Positions 1 to 10,692 of a stretch of 64,000 nucleotides of DNA are shown here, piece by piece. Source of the DNA: Strongylocentrotus droebachiensis (lineage: Eukaryota; Echinodermata; Echinoidea; Camarodonta; Strongylocentrotidae); NCBI GenBank assembly GCA_035222895.1, contig JAVYIG010000112.1, positions 657,501 through 721,500 on the forward strand, written 5' to 3'. Both the position numbers and the translations under genes were made by a program. Each line of letters begins with the position of its first letter. Position 1 is the stretch's first letter. Under the pieces are notes generated by a model. It was not told where the DNA came from. It saw nothing but the letters and a program-made list of their open reading frames with translations, and ran no database searches.

Positions 1-2316
1 AAGGAGTACGAGGAGAAGTCTCAAGAAGTCAGTCAGAAGTCTGTCTAAGCTAGAAGTCCCTGACTAGGAAGTCTGAACTCTGGAGATTGAAGTCTCTCGA
101 TTTTAGAATCCCTGGCTTTATATAGGGAGCTATTTTGTAGCAGCAAGGACACAACCCGACCTCGAGCTAAAGGGCAGAGTCTGTCCTCAAACTGAGGACA
201 AAGTCTGGCCTCCGCTCGGGGTCAGTCGGAGGCCGCACGCGACTGAGTATCTGTCCTTGCCGTTACGTAAGACGAGGACAGATTCTCTAGACGAGCGTGG
301 CCCTGGGCTTACGCAATCGAAATTCAAGAACTACTCGAGGACGAAAAACAACGTCGTAAATCTACTGAAGGACAAGTTTGACTTGCACAGCAAGCAATAA
401 TATACAGCGAAATAATAATGAGCTATGCACATGGTACAGACATAGGCCTATATATCTAAATTCGTAACAATATTTCCATAATTAGTAAATTACAAATATT
501 AGTATTGAATTGAAAGAGACAGGTTACATATAAAATAGTGTGCTATTTGCAATACATTTGTGATAACATACAAATGTAAATCTATTTTAAGTAATAGTTA
601 ACACCCTCCTGGCTATAATCATATAATTGGCCTTTGGAGCAACGTAAAGCAGCATAATGGAACACACAAATAGAAAAATACAAATAAAACTACATTTTCA
701 AATACAAAACGTATTTAGGTATCCATATACTTTCTTCATAACTCTTTTATGTCATTCTAAAAAGTAGCTATGTTATATAATCTATAACTTCATGCTAACT
801 TGCAATGTGCAAAGACTCAGTTGCCAAACGTTGAACCCAGATTTATGTGTGTATCTTTAAATGATTTGCATCATATCGTATGTCACTAAATATCTACCAC
901 TAAAGTAACTAATTGTTAAATAATATATCTTAACAACATAACTAGTGAAAGATGAGAATAAAATACCGCATAGAGCGCCTGTCACATGCTTAAACATCTT
1001 TTAGACATATTCTTCAAAGTTCAATAATCTTCATTCCAGGCATGAAAAAAGTGCATTAATGTCTTTTGCTTCAGGGCTTTGAATCCAAATTACTATTTTC
1101 GTATACCCATACTCCATTACTCCAGACACAACAGTGAACTCATTGCCTGTGGAATCGTAGGGCTCCTTCATTAAAAACAAAGGGAATGAGAGAATTCAGT
1201 AGTAAATGGATTATAATTCACTTTTTGCTGATATAGGAGCAAAAATAGCTGCAAAAGACATAGTATAAGGTCCATTTACAGTGCAGTATGAAATGCGGTT
1301 TAAAAAGTAGAATAGCTATACAAAAATAATGATCAATCTTCAATTTGGCAATCTATGAGCTGCATTATCCATATAAACAATATTGCTTTGCAGATTTATC
1401 TAGTTAAAACGATACATTATTGAGAGAAAGAAATAACAATATAGCAATTTTGAAAAGAAATCTATTTCCTATATGAGTTCCGCAGTCATTCCTCCAACAT
1501 CTTACAGAATGCTATTTGTAACATTAGCTTTCTACCTGATTGTCACACATAAAAACACATCTACAGGTTAAGCTATAGGGTAATCGAGACGTTATATACC
1601 TAAGTCACTACCCCACATTCAGCATAACCCTGCTTCTTTCTTTAAACAAACAAACAAATAGTCACAACATACATCAACCCATTTTGTCTCAAAACCACCC
1701 TCAAAGTGCAAATCACGTTATAATTCATTTGAAAATATTTTATTGTCTTTTCAAAAATCTGTTCTAAATATCACCCAAACATTTTTCGATGAAGTCACCT
1801 GCACAGAGCACAAAATTCTTAATCTTCTTCCTCCAGGTCAAACTGTCTACAAATGTCACTGGACCCCCCCCCCCCCTTCCTCCCCCGCCGCTACAATGGC
1901 AACTGTAGACAAGGTGTTCTTTATAGACAGGTTCTACACCAAACTCTTTCTCTTAAAGAGAAGAGCAAACCATACGAAAGGTGCCTCCGTATAGAGATGG
2001 CCTCAACATTTACTGCAAGCCTTCCTTCAATTAACCCTTAATATTCCCACTGATTTGAAATTAATGGTCCCCAAACGTAACCGAAGAATCCTTTTCCTCT
2101 TTTCCAAGTACAAGAAAGAAGAAAACATTTTAAACGGTATCTGTGTTGAAAGGCAATGGCATGGAATGGGTGAAAATAAATCCATTACCGAAATTTCTCC
2201 CTTGACAACGTATTGTTTTCCATGCTACATAAATAATTTTAATATGCATGAACCACATGAACATCACAATAAAATGCATCTCTCATTTGTTTCAGGTGAT
2301 AATAAGGCCTTATGTA
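1..2316. other. Non-coding stretch left of the SINE
   Basis: I see no supported gene here. The first 60 bases repeat the word gaagtct several times and read open for 15 codons before a stop, which is too little to call an exon end. Three perfect hairpins lie at 182-283 and are listed separately. The rest is AT-rich unique-looking sequence with short homopolymers, including a C run near 1865. The stretch lies beyond the 3' end of the minus-strand TLR, so part of it could be its 3' untranslated region, but I could not pick a convincing polyadenylation signal. Confidence 0.6.
182..283. repeat. Cluster of three perfect hairpins
   Basis: Three stem-loops follow one another within about 100 bases. 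The first pairs TGTCCTC (182-188) with GAGGACA (194-200) around a 5-base loop. The second pairs GGCCTCCG (207-214) with CGGAGGCC (227-234). The third pairs ATCTGTCCT (249-257) with AGGACAGAT (275-283). Stems one and three share the GTCCT core. The segment is more GC-rich than its surroundings. It could be part of a mobile element or a structured RNA; nothing in the sequence decides this. Confidence 0.6.
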
Positions 2317-2604
2317 GAGGTGTTGTGGTCGAGTGGATGCGTCGCCGGACTGTCGATCACAAGGTCCGCGGTTGAGTCCCGCCGCCGCACTAATGTCCTT
2401 TGGCAAGACATTGATCTACATTTGCCACACTCCACCCAGGTGAAGTAAATGGGTACCTGGTAGGAATTTATTCCTTGAAATGCTAGAGCGCCGTATGGCA
2501 GCCGTGCTAAAGCCAGGGTAATAATCGGGAGCGCCAGGAGGGTCAAATCTGACTGACATGAGCGCTATACAAGAATCCACTATTATTATTATTATTATTA
2601 TTAT
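2317..2604 (+). mobile_element. tRNA-derived SINE
   Basis: The head carries a tRNA-like RNA polymerase III promoter with box A (TGGTCGAGTGG) and box B (GGTTGAGTCC). A body follows with the words TTTGCCACACTCCACCCAGG and GGGTACCTGG, and the copy ends in an ATT microsatellite tail (2580-2604). The same body occurs in reverse at 12643-12845, so this is an interspersed family and not a tRNA gene. The cloverleaf is degraded. Confidence 0.85.
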
Positions 2605-4207
2605 TCAAATATCAGGATTATTGTTTAACGATGATGTAAAGTGTAATACACATCACATTTCTCATCTCAAAACACTGAGCTGGGTGAAAACAGGCCCTGT
2701 TGCATGCACTTGTTATTAATTCATACGTTAAAAAATAACGTTGCAGGCTTTTTTGCGGCGGTCTAAAAATATGTATCATATCCGAACTAACCTTTAAACA
2801 GGTTGTACTAAAAGAAAATGTTTACACATCATTTAGATAAACAAAAATAGAAAAATTTGTCAAATGCCACTATTATTTCCAATATCAAAATAAAAGCAAC
2901 TATGGTATACAAGATGACTTACTTGCAAGCATTAACATAAAAGTCTCTAAAATCATTTTCACACTTACAAATTGCATTAAAAATGGTTTCGTTAAAAGAT
3001 GATAACAATGAAATCGAAAGCACAACTGGTAGACAGCTGAAAGCAAATACAAATTGATGTATTTCCTCACTTTAACATTAACATCCACAGCCAAGAGGGT
3101 GCAATTGTTAAGTCTGTAACTCTTACAAATTAAAACAGTTCACCCATACAATTATATACGTACATATTAAACACACTGCAAGTATCAGAGTGAAAATGTT
3201 GTCTTGAAATAAAGAAAATTAATTTCTAATGAAAATTGTAAATCTTTAACTCAAAAAGCAAAAAGAAGTGAAACGCGCCTGTATCAATTTTTAATTACAT
3301 ATATAGTGAAGGTAGAATTATAACATAACACTGATTTTACCATCTTACAAGCTGATCTCACAATTGTAAACAATCACACTGTACACTGTGAAACTAATGC
3401 TACAGCTACATGCATTTTAAAAAGTTATAATCAAAGAAAGATACTTGTAAATAAAAATAAATACAAAAATGCTATAAATGTTTAAACATAAATGACTTGA
3501 TGAAATAGATTGGTGACAAATTTGTTCTTGAAGGCAAGATTGTCATGAAGAATTTAAGGATATACATCACACAAACAAACATACAGATACATGAAGAATT
3601 ATTGTTTGACAATATGCATAGTGTAAAAGGCTACGTGTAAATAAGACACACCCATTGCACCATTTGACGTGACATTATGGCAACTCTAAGACATTGGGCA
3701 ATTCGGTATCACGTACTTTAGCAATTAACGAAATTATTGACATGATCGAAAATTGAATAAGTTTCCTAATTTCGAAAATAGAAAATAGTTCATAATTTTG
3801 GAGGTTCGTAATTCAGAAAACGGTAGAGGGTTATATTTGATTTTCGGAATTAGGAACCTTCGGAAAATGACATGTGAACTACAAAACATAACTGAGCAAA
3901 GAACTGATCATGTATCATCGATATCTCATTTGCATGTATGTATCAATGAGAAGTAAATCTATCTCGATCTTTGCCTTGGTCTACAGGCTAGTCCTTCTTA
4001 TAACACATATTAAAGAAACATTATCTTGCTACTAACATGTCTAAATAACAATAATAACTGAAGTGAATGCTTGTCAAACGCTATAATAAACTGTATGTAA
4101 ATTAGAAGGATATAAAAGAGGAAACAATTAACTGGCGTACAAACATTACGAAGACTGAGATGACAATATCTGCATCATCGATCATAATGCTTTATGGTGT
4201 ATACGTT
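2605..4207. other. Non-coding stretch 3' of the TLR
   Basis: No gene is supported. The sequence is AT-rich. Around 3758-3866 the motif ggttcgtaattc and its reverse complement (aattaggaacc) recur with nearby ttcggaa words, which looks like a degenerate inverted repeat. Because the TLR is on the minus strand and stops at 4208, the part nearest 4207 should be its 3' untranslated region. Confidence 0.5.
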
Positions 4208-6865
4208 CTACTCATTCGGAAGCAAATCGTTGGTCCTTAGATTAATGGTCAAACTTTTGACTATTTTATTCCAGAAATATTCTTGTCCTCTTTCGTCATT
4301 TGGCCAGTGAAGATAAGGTCTGCCATCACTGAGATACAACCTCGCCAGGAACGGTATCTCATCGTCTGGGATGTCTTCGAGGAAGACTACCACAACGAAT
4401 TCGGTTTGGGTGTCACTAACATGGTCCATTGCAATACGGAACTTGAGCATGAACCAGCGATCGCGAACGGCGGCTCTGCTGAGCACTATGACAGTCTTGT
4501 AACTCCTGCTAACCACGTAGTCAACCGAATCCAAGTAGTGCATTCCTAGAACAAGGTCGTCATCCCCAACCACGTTTCTCTCGAACTGCGGTAGCCGTTC
4601 TTCAAAAGCTGGTTGGAGCTGTTCGCGAATCCAATGTTCATCGTCGTCGTAGAAGATGATGTTCATGTCAAACTCGTAGTCGTTGTGGTCTCGAGCGTCC
4701 CGTAGCTCGTTGTACCCGAGAACCGCCAGTTTCAAGAGATAGAGTTTGAACCTTAACTGCCATCGATTGTGATACACGAATCCCACAACGACCAAGAAGC
4801 AAATGACGGCGAGTGAAAGTACACAAAACAAAAGAACGTTCAGCCCACATATTTCATTGAGATCAAAATCAAGCAAAGGTTTCTCCCCAACGGAATCTAA
4901 AGATGCTAACGAACAGATAGTCTCATCCGTATTAACCACGTGTATAGGGCCACTTAGCCAATCAAGAAGCCACTTTAAATCACAGTTGCAATTGATTGGG
5001 TTGTTTGAAAGATCGATAGAAGAAAGAGAGGGCTTGATTGGTTGGAAAGTGCTTTTGTTGAGACTGGTCAATTTGTTATTTGCTAATGACAGAGTTGTCA
5101 GTTTTGCATTGTTTGAAAATGTAGCTTCATCGAGATACGATAGGAAGTTTCCTTGAAGGTTCATGCTTCTGACTTGCACCAACCCTTGAAGTAAATCCTG
5201 AGGAAGATGGTGAATGTTATTTTCTCTTAAACTAAGCTTCTCGAGCGATATCAACCCCAGGAAAGTTAGGTGATGCAGGTTAGAAAGATCGCATTCCTCT
5301 ATACTCAGTTCTCGCAGAGCGGACAGCTGTCTGAAGATGGAAGGAGGTAACCCATTTCCAAGATGAGGATTCTCACTCAGATCCAAGGTTGTAAGGTTAA
5401 ACAATCTATCAAAAATAGATGTATTCCCCGTGGCATCCCAAAGATTCGAGACATCAAGCATCGATTCAATTAAATCCAAACTCACAAGAGATCTTGTCTC
5501 TTCGAAAGATTCTCCGGGTTCCAAAGGGCTCCAGGGGGAATACACATTGTTCATGGAAAGCCATTTTAAAGCGGGGGCGTCCAGTCGCATTTTAAATACA
5601 TTGCATTCAGATATATTGATGGCTTGGAGCTTATCAAGTCCCGATAAAGAGTTTAGTTTAAAGGTAGCAAGGCGTTCGTTGGAGTACAGGTCCAAGTAGG
5701 TCAAATTACTTAGACCGAGAAATGTACGTGGATTAATTTCTGTCAAAGAATTGCCAGGTAAGTGCAGTTCGACTAAATCTACAGTCCAAGTGTGACTATC
5801 AGTGTTTATATCTTTTAGCTGGCAATACTCCACGCTCAGAACTCTCAAGCCCAGCATACCCTCAAAGTAGTCCGGTTCGATCCTGGTTATATAATCATTA
5901 TCGAATGACAGTTCATAGACTCTCGTTAAATTCGAGAAGACGAAAGGATACAGAACATTCACTTCGTCATACATGTATGAGAATTCAAGAATATGGATTG
6001 GACAATCAAGCAGTGGATCAAAGAAATTGTCCGGAAAGGTAGCGATAGAGGCATTTACTATCAGAATTTCTTTTATCTCAGAATCCATTATTCCGGAGAA
6101 CAAGTCTCGGAAAAAATCGAATGTCAAGGGAAAGTCTCCAACAAACAATGTATGGACATGTAATAATTTGACTACATTCGAGTCAACCGACAGGATAGGG
6201 TTGCCTAATAGGTCTAAAGTACCCATGTGACACACCAAATCAAAAGCGTCTGTATTAATATGTTCAATTTGGTTGTCTGACAAAGCAACAGTCTCGGATG
6301 TACCACAAGACCTGACATTGACGACTTTTAGGTGATTGAGGTAAAGTTGCACGAGTTCCAACCGTGGGCTCCATTTAAGAATGTCGTTTGGGAGCGATTG
6401 CAAGTTCGATGACTGCAAGTTCAGAGTAGACAGATTTCTAGCCCACCTAAGAAGGCCTGCACCTGGAAGCACAAGATGTGGGTTGAAGGAAATATCTAGG
6501 GACATCAGATCCTTGAGGGGGTGTAAAGCGGTCCGTTCTATCGCCCCGATGTCATTTCGAGAAAGGTCCAAATTAGTGATCAGAGGATATCGATTAAAAG
6601 ACCAGCTCAAGAGAGAAGTGATGTTGTTTCGAAACAATTCAAAACGCAGAATATCTTCAGAAAGGTTTTGAGGAACAAAATTAAGGCCCCTGCTCCCGCA
6701 AGAAGCTGTCTTTAGCTCAATATCCAGTTCACATCCCAAGCTTTCCCAATCAGATGTTGAAGGGGTCAGTAAAGAATCTCTTCTTAACGTCTGTAATGTC
6801 AAGGGTAAAAGAAGACAATATATTACACACGGGAGACTAAATAGACCGTTGTTAAAAGCCATCAT
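4208..6865 (-). CDS. Toll-like receptor, single exon
   Basis: The predicted protein has 885 residues and is a type I membrane receptor that should sense microbial ligands and signal through TIR adaptors. Residues 1-27 form a signal peptide. A cysteine-containing LRRNT follows, then about 19 leucine-rich repeats (for example LTNLDLSRNDI-like units). An LRRCT with the NPINCNCDLKWL motif spans about 622-672. The membrane helix is about 676-698, and a TIR domain runs from about 730 to 885. TIR box 1 is seen as FYDDDEHW and box 3 as YFWNKIVK. The usual box 2 RDxxPG is replaced by DDLVLGMHYLDSV, a form I associate with sea urchin TLRs. There is one LRRCT before the membrane, so it is of the vertebrate-like single-cysteine-cluster kind. 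No intron is needed; intronless TLR genes are usual in echinoids. Two Met codons are adjacent at the start, and the first is used. The frame is unbroken, so this is a likely functional gene. Confidence 0.95.
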   Translation of the reverse strand: MMAFNNGLFSLPCVIYCLLLPLTLQTLRRDSLLTPSTSDWESLGCELDIELKTASCGSRGLNFVPQNLSEDILRFELFRNNITSLLSWSFNRYPLITNLDLSRNDIGAIERTALHPLKDLMSLDISFNPHLVLPGAGLLRWARNLSTLNLQSSNLQSLPNDILKWSPRLELVQLYLNHLKVVNVRSCGTSETVALSDNQIEHINTDAFDLVCHMGTLDLLGNPILSVDSNVVKLLHVHTLFVGDFPLTFDFFRDLFSGIMDSEIKEILIVNASIATFPDNFFDPLLDCPIHILEFSYMYDEVNVLYPFVFSNLTRVYELSFDNDYITRIEPDYFEGMLGLRVLSVEYCQLKDINTDSHTWTVDLVELHLPGNSLTEINPRTFLGLSNLTYLDLYSNERLATFKLNSLSGLDKLQAINISECNVFKMRLDAPALKWLSMNNVYSPWSPLEPGESFEETRSLVSLDLIESMLDVSNLWDATGNTSIFDRLFNLTTLDLSENPHLGNGLPPSIFRQLSALRELSIEECDLSNLHHLTFLGLISLEKLSLRENNIHHLPQDLLQGLVQVRSMNLQGNFLSYLDEATFSNNAKLTTLSLANNKLTSLNKSTFQPIKPSLSSIDLSNNPINCNCDLKWLLDWLSGPIHVVNTDETICSLASLDSVGEKPLLDFDLNEICGLNVLLFCVLSLAVICFLVVVGFVYHNRWQLRFKLYLLKLAVLGYNELRDARDHNDYEFDMNIIFYDDDEHWIREQLQPAFEERLPQFERNVVGDDDLVLGMHYLDSVDYVVSRSYKTVIVLSRAAVRDRWFMLKFRIAMDHVSDTQTEFVVVVFLEDIPDDEIPFLARLYLSDGRPYLHWPNDERGQEYFWNKIVKSLTINLRTNDLLPNE

Positions 6866-8094
6866 GGTGCTAGCTAAATTTCTTCTCGTTGTCTGCCTAA
6901 AGAGATGATAGATAACAAATGGACAAGGCTAAACTTAACGAGTCACAAATTGATTATTGCTATTCAGAAGCTCGTTTTAAGAAGAGCAATAAAACGGAAA
7001 CTTGAGCAATAATTGCTACAAGTACTTCCCGAATTGGTCATAGAAAGCTAAGTAAAACATGTTTTCGAATATAATTGCCAATCGATAACCGAAAGTGGCT
7101 TAGAACGGTTTGCCATCTTTAGGTCATGTTATAAGCATTCATACAGTGAAATATACTGGGGGCACTTATGTTTTTTTTTTTTTTTTTATAAATCTCTTTC
7201 ATCAGTGCCGGCGTTAATAAAGGGCGGGGTGGGGACATACATGAAGCCAATAATTTTATCACAAGAAAACTCCTGTACAGATTAAATAATTTTGCAGAAA
7301 ATGTTGTCGGTAAGAACTTTAAAAAAAAAGTGTTTATATTCAATTTTATTTCAAATTATCTCCGGATGTTTGGCATACGCCTTTGGTTTTCAACCCCTAT
7401 CCCCCAAATAAAAACGTCCTTTTTTAATTTAAAAACTCGCGTTTAATTTTGAAGCAGTCCAATGAGTGATATACATATCTTTATTCCAAACATTTTTACC
7501 ATACTCCAGATTTGTCCATCGTTGGCTTACCCATCCGCCTCCCCCCTCCTCGCGTCTCTATTACACCGGACCCGCATGAAACGTGCTTCATAGTTTTAAC
7601 ACTTATATAACACGCTATTGAAACTCAAACAATCACATCTTACAAATTAGTTGTCCATTAAACAGTGCGTCCCAGAAAAATGAAACCGAGAATTATCGAT
7701 GTTTTATCATAATTTAATTACAACTTTAATTAATAAATGACACATAGGCCTATTTGTAAAGCTTAGATCCTCCTCTTTTATTTGATGCAACTCAACTGAT
7801 GCATATTTTACGCATGTGTGGTTAAAAACAATTTGAAGAGAGGGTACCAAAAAGTCATTTGGCGGTTGGTATCTGAATTTCAAAGATGAAATCGCATTTC
7901 TAAAAAGTTCATTTTCTGACATTTCATACGACCCCTCAATCAGGAAAAATGAGCCAGGAATAACAAAGTTCTGTTTGTTTAAAGAATTGCTTGCATTTCC
8001 ATACTTTGATTAAACGAATTCGTTTTCACTTGCTGCCTGCCGTAGCAACAATCAGAGTTGTCGAAAGACTGGAAAATGGAAAATAAAACTTGAA
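6866..8094. other. Upstream region of the TLR, non-coding
   Basis: This holds the presumed 5' untranslated region and promoter of the minus-strand TLR. I could not identify a TATA box or binding site with confidence. A T run lies at about 7171-7188. A short piece at 7663 (cagtgcgtcccagaaaaatg) resembles one at 17956 (cagtgcgttccagaaaataa) and may be a transposon terminus. Otherwise I see nothing. Confidence 0.4.
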
Positions 8095-8345
8095 CTTGAA
8101 CTTGAATGTAAATTATGAATAGCGTCTCTTCTTCTTGTTTATGATAGCGACCCCGATTTCGTATTATAAAGAGCGGTCCTTATGAGAAATGACCCTCAGT
8201 GTGAATTATGAATGGCGACCCTCATCTTACATTTTGAATAGCGGTAGTTATGAATAACGGTCCTTATGCCTTTATGAATAGTGACCCCTTTCCGTTTTAT
8301 GAATAGCGGTCTTTATGACTAGCGAGGTTACCCCAGCGAGGTTAC
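8095..8345. repeat. Degenerate tandem repeat with tgaatagcg core
   Basis: The word tgaatagcg(g/a) and close variants (tgaatggcgacc, tgaataacggtcc, tgaatagtgacc) recur about eight times at irregular spacing of 20-40 bases, often followed by tccttatg. The end carries a direct repeat of agcgaggttacc. No coding frame runs through it. It is an old, diverged minisatellite. Confidence 0.6.
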
Positions 8346-9054
8346 CCTTATCAAACGTTCTCCTGACTTTGAGTAGCTGTAACAATGTGTTGTAAGACTG
8401 GAATTAATAAAACATCCGTTACTCCATTCCTTGAGGATGTGTTTAAAGCTTGAAATGATTCCATTGTTAAATCGTATTTCAATTTAAAAAAAAGTTAATT
8501 CCATTATTATCTTGCCACTATTACCAGGTTTCATTTATTAAGAACTACATGTATCATCATAATAATAAGCGAAATACGAACTTGTTAGACACGGCATTGT
8601 TTGCCCTATATAGGCCTGATACTGTACCTTATTTAAAGACATGGTTACTAATCTTAATGATCTGACTAGATGCTCTAATCTAATGTACTTATGTTTGCAG
8701 TCTCAAAAATAATCCCGAATTAACGAGAGGTGTGTGATTTTGATATATAGATAATAGATCATATTAATTTACCACTGTGATTAAAAAAAGGAGGAAAGTT
8801 CATCGGTTTATGATAGGATACAACACTTGTAACCTCTATTTTGAAAAATAAATATTGGGTTATTCCGAGCGTTATGGAATGAGATTTCCAGATCATTTTC
8901 AATTTTTAATAAAGAAATATTTAAAACATTTTAATATAAAAAATCTACAAATTAATTAAATAACACATAAACTTATGAAATGTACTTTCATAACTTTTAA
9001 GTTTTCTATGAACCATCCCTCAAACTCATGAAATGTTCAGTTGTAAATAACTTT

Positions 9055-9943
9055 GTAACGGAACGAAGGTCATTTCCTTGTCACTCCGTGATAAAGATTT
9101 ATAAACATGACGAATGACGATAAATACGATATCCAACTTATGATAAAGGACTTCATACACTGTCGCTCATATACATGTAGTTGGAATATTTTTGTTTTAC
9201 CCCAATTTATGGAATTATTTAAAAAATAATTCATTCCTAATAGATCTAGATAATAGTATACATTCTCAGATTTTATTGAATAGTAATTTGACAATGTATG
9301 TTTAAATTTTCAATAATTCATTGAATTCCCCCCCCCCCCCGGTCCCCAACAGAAGAAAAAAATTATGTGTGCCCATGCATTGAGCCATAATGCATGGTCG
9401 TACAGAGGATTTGTTTTATGTTGGGGGCCGGGGTAAAATGCAATAAATTATTGAAAATTTATTGCATTTTCTTTTCTTCTTTTTTATTTGTGGGAACTGC
9501 CCCCTACCCTAGCCCCCGGTGCGTACTGTCATGGTTCAGTGGCCAAGCAATGGCCTCATAACTGTGAGGCTCCTGGATCAAAACCGTGTCGATGTGCTAT
9601 ATTAGTGCCCTTTTGTAGGCCATTAATCCTCATTACTGTCATTTATGACTTAAGGGCGTAGGTCCCGGCCTAGTTGATAAGCATAGTAGCATATACACAT
9701 GCTTTAGCAGTCACGCAAAGCAAACACTGGTAAATTATTATTCAATAAAATCTGAGAATGTATACTATTATCTAGATCTATTAGGAATAAATCATTGTTA
9801 ACATAATTCCATAAATTGGGGTAAAAAAAAATATTCCAACTATATGAGCGACAATGTATGATGAATTTTCAATTTGTAATCAAAAAATTCCCTAATATTC
9901 TTCTTTCGAAAACGCTCTCGAAATGTCATTCCGTAACGGTTGA
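9055..9943. mobile_element. Fold-back element with long inverted arms
   Basis: The left arm (about 9055-9290) and right arm (about 9733-9943) are imperfect reverse complements. Each carries the word set taccccaatttatggaatta, tctagataatagtatacatt and ctcagattttattgaat, once in each orientation. The 440-base interior contains a separate AT palindrome near 9440-9475 and a tRNA-like SINE. No transposase frame is present, so it is non-autonomous. Confidence 0.75.
9528..9725 (+). mobile_element. tRNA-like SINE inside the fold-back element
   Basis: The segment starts with a box A-like tggttcagtggcc and has a weak box B (ggatcaaaacc), then a body reading ccattaatcctcattactg. A similar ccattaatcc-type body, reversed, is found at 22280-22460. 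It sits between the two arms of the surrounding inverted repeat, so it was either captured or inserted there. Confidence 0.5.
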
Positions 9944-9992
9944 ACTTGTCTATTGCAATATGCTCTGTAAGCAGTACTTCACAGTCTTCTGA

Positions 9993-10013
9993 GGGGGGGG
10001 GGGGGGGGGGGGG
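9993..10013. repeat. Poly-G tract (21 G)
   Basis: An uninterrupted run of 21 G lies in otherwise AT-rich sequence. Such runs are unstable and prone to sequencing length error. Confidence 0.9.
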
Positions 10014-10340
10014 TTAAGTGTCATCATTTAATGTTTGAAAGGAAAAACAAATAATGGTATAATAATTTTTTAAATCCAACATTCATGATAATGATGTTAA
10101 TAACAGACATGATCACGAATTGAATACTGTTTTGGGCATTTTAATTCGAATAAACATCTTGTTTTTGGAATAATGTCATAGAAAACGTTATGAACTTATT
10201 TAATTATTTATTTTGTAGGATTGTTTTTTAAAATAAAATAGAATTATTCCTTTATCTTTTCTGGCCCATGGTGTGTCAGTCTTTCAACTCTTTCCATCTA
10301 TCTGTCTTTCTTCGTTTGGTTTACCAGTCCTTCACCCTCG

Positions 10341-10692
10341 TGGGCCCTCTTTCATAAATATCAATAACAAGTTACAATAGCTGTTATAAGCTACTCAAAT
10401 CGTGGCAACTGATTGGCTGAGCGCTAATTTGTCATAGCATTCGATCATTTGTTATTGATATTAAAGGCACACTGTCCTACTTGTAGCTACATGCTCCCTC
10501 TTTATAGAAAACTTCCCCAATCGGTGCCTGTTGGTCCCCCATGATCCTCTTTCTCTTATGTTAAATGAGAGCTGAGTTAATGAGATAGCCACCTGTCACA
10601 GTGACCTCGCTGGCTCGCTGGGTGGTCTAATCCCTTCCGGCTGAAGTAGTAAAGTCTGCCTTTAAACAAGTTTTATGAAACAGGGCCCCGTT
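10341..10692. mobile_element. Small inverted-repeat element, gggccct termini
   Basis: The left end reads gggccctctttcataaa and the right end reads tttatgaaacagggcccc, which are near-perfect reverse complements. The interior is about 310 bases without a coding frame, so this looks like a MITE. Its internal part includes a second short inverted pair (atatcaataacaa with ttgttattgatat). Confidence 0.65.
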
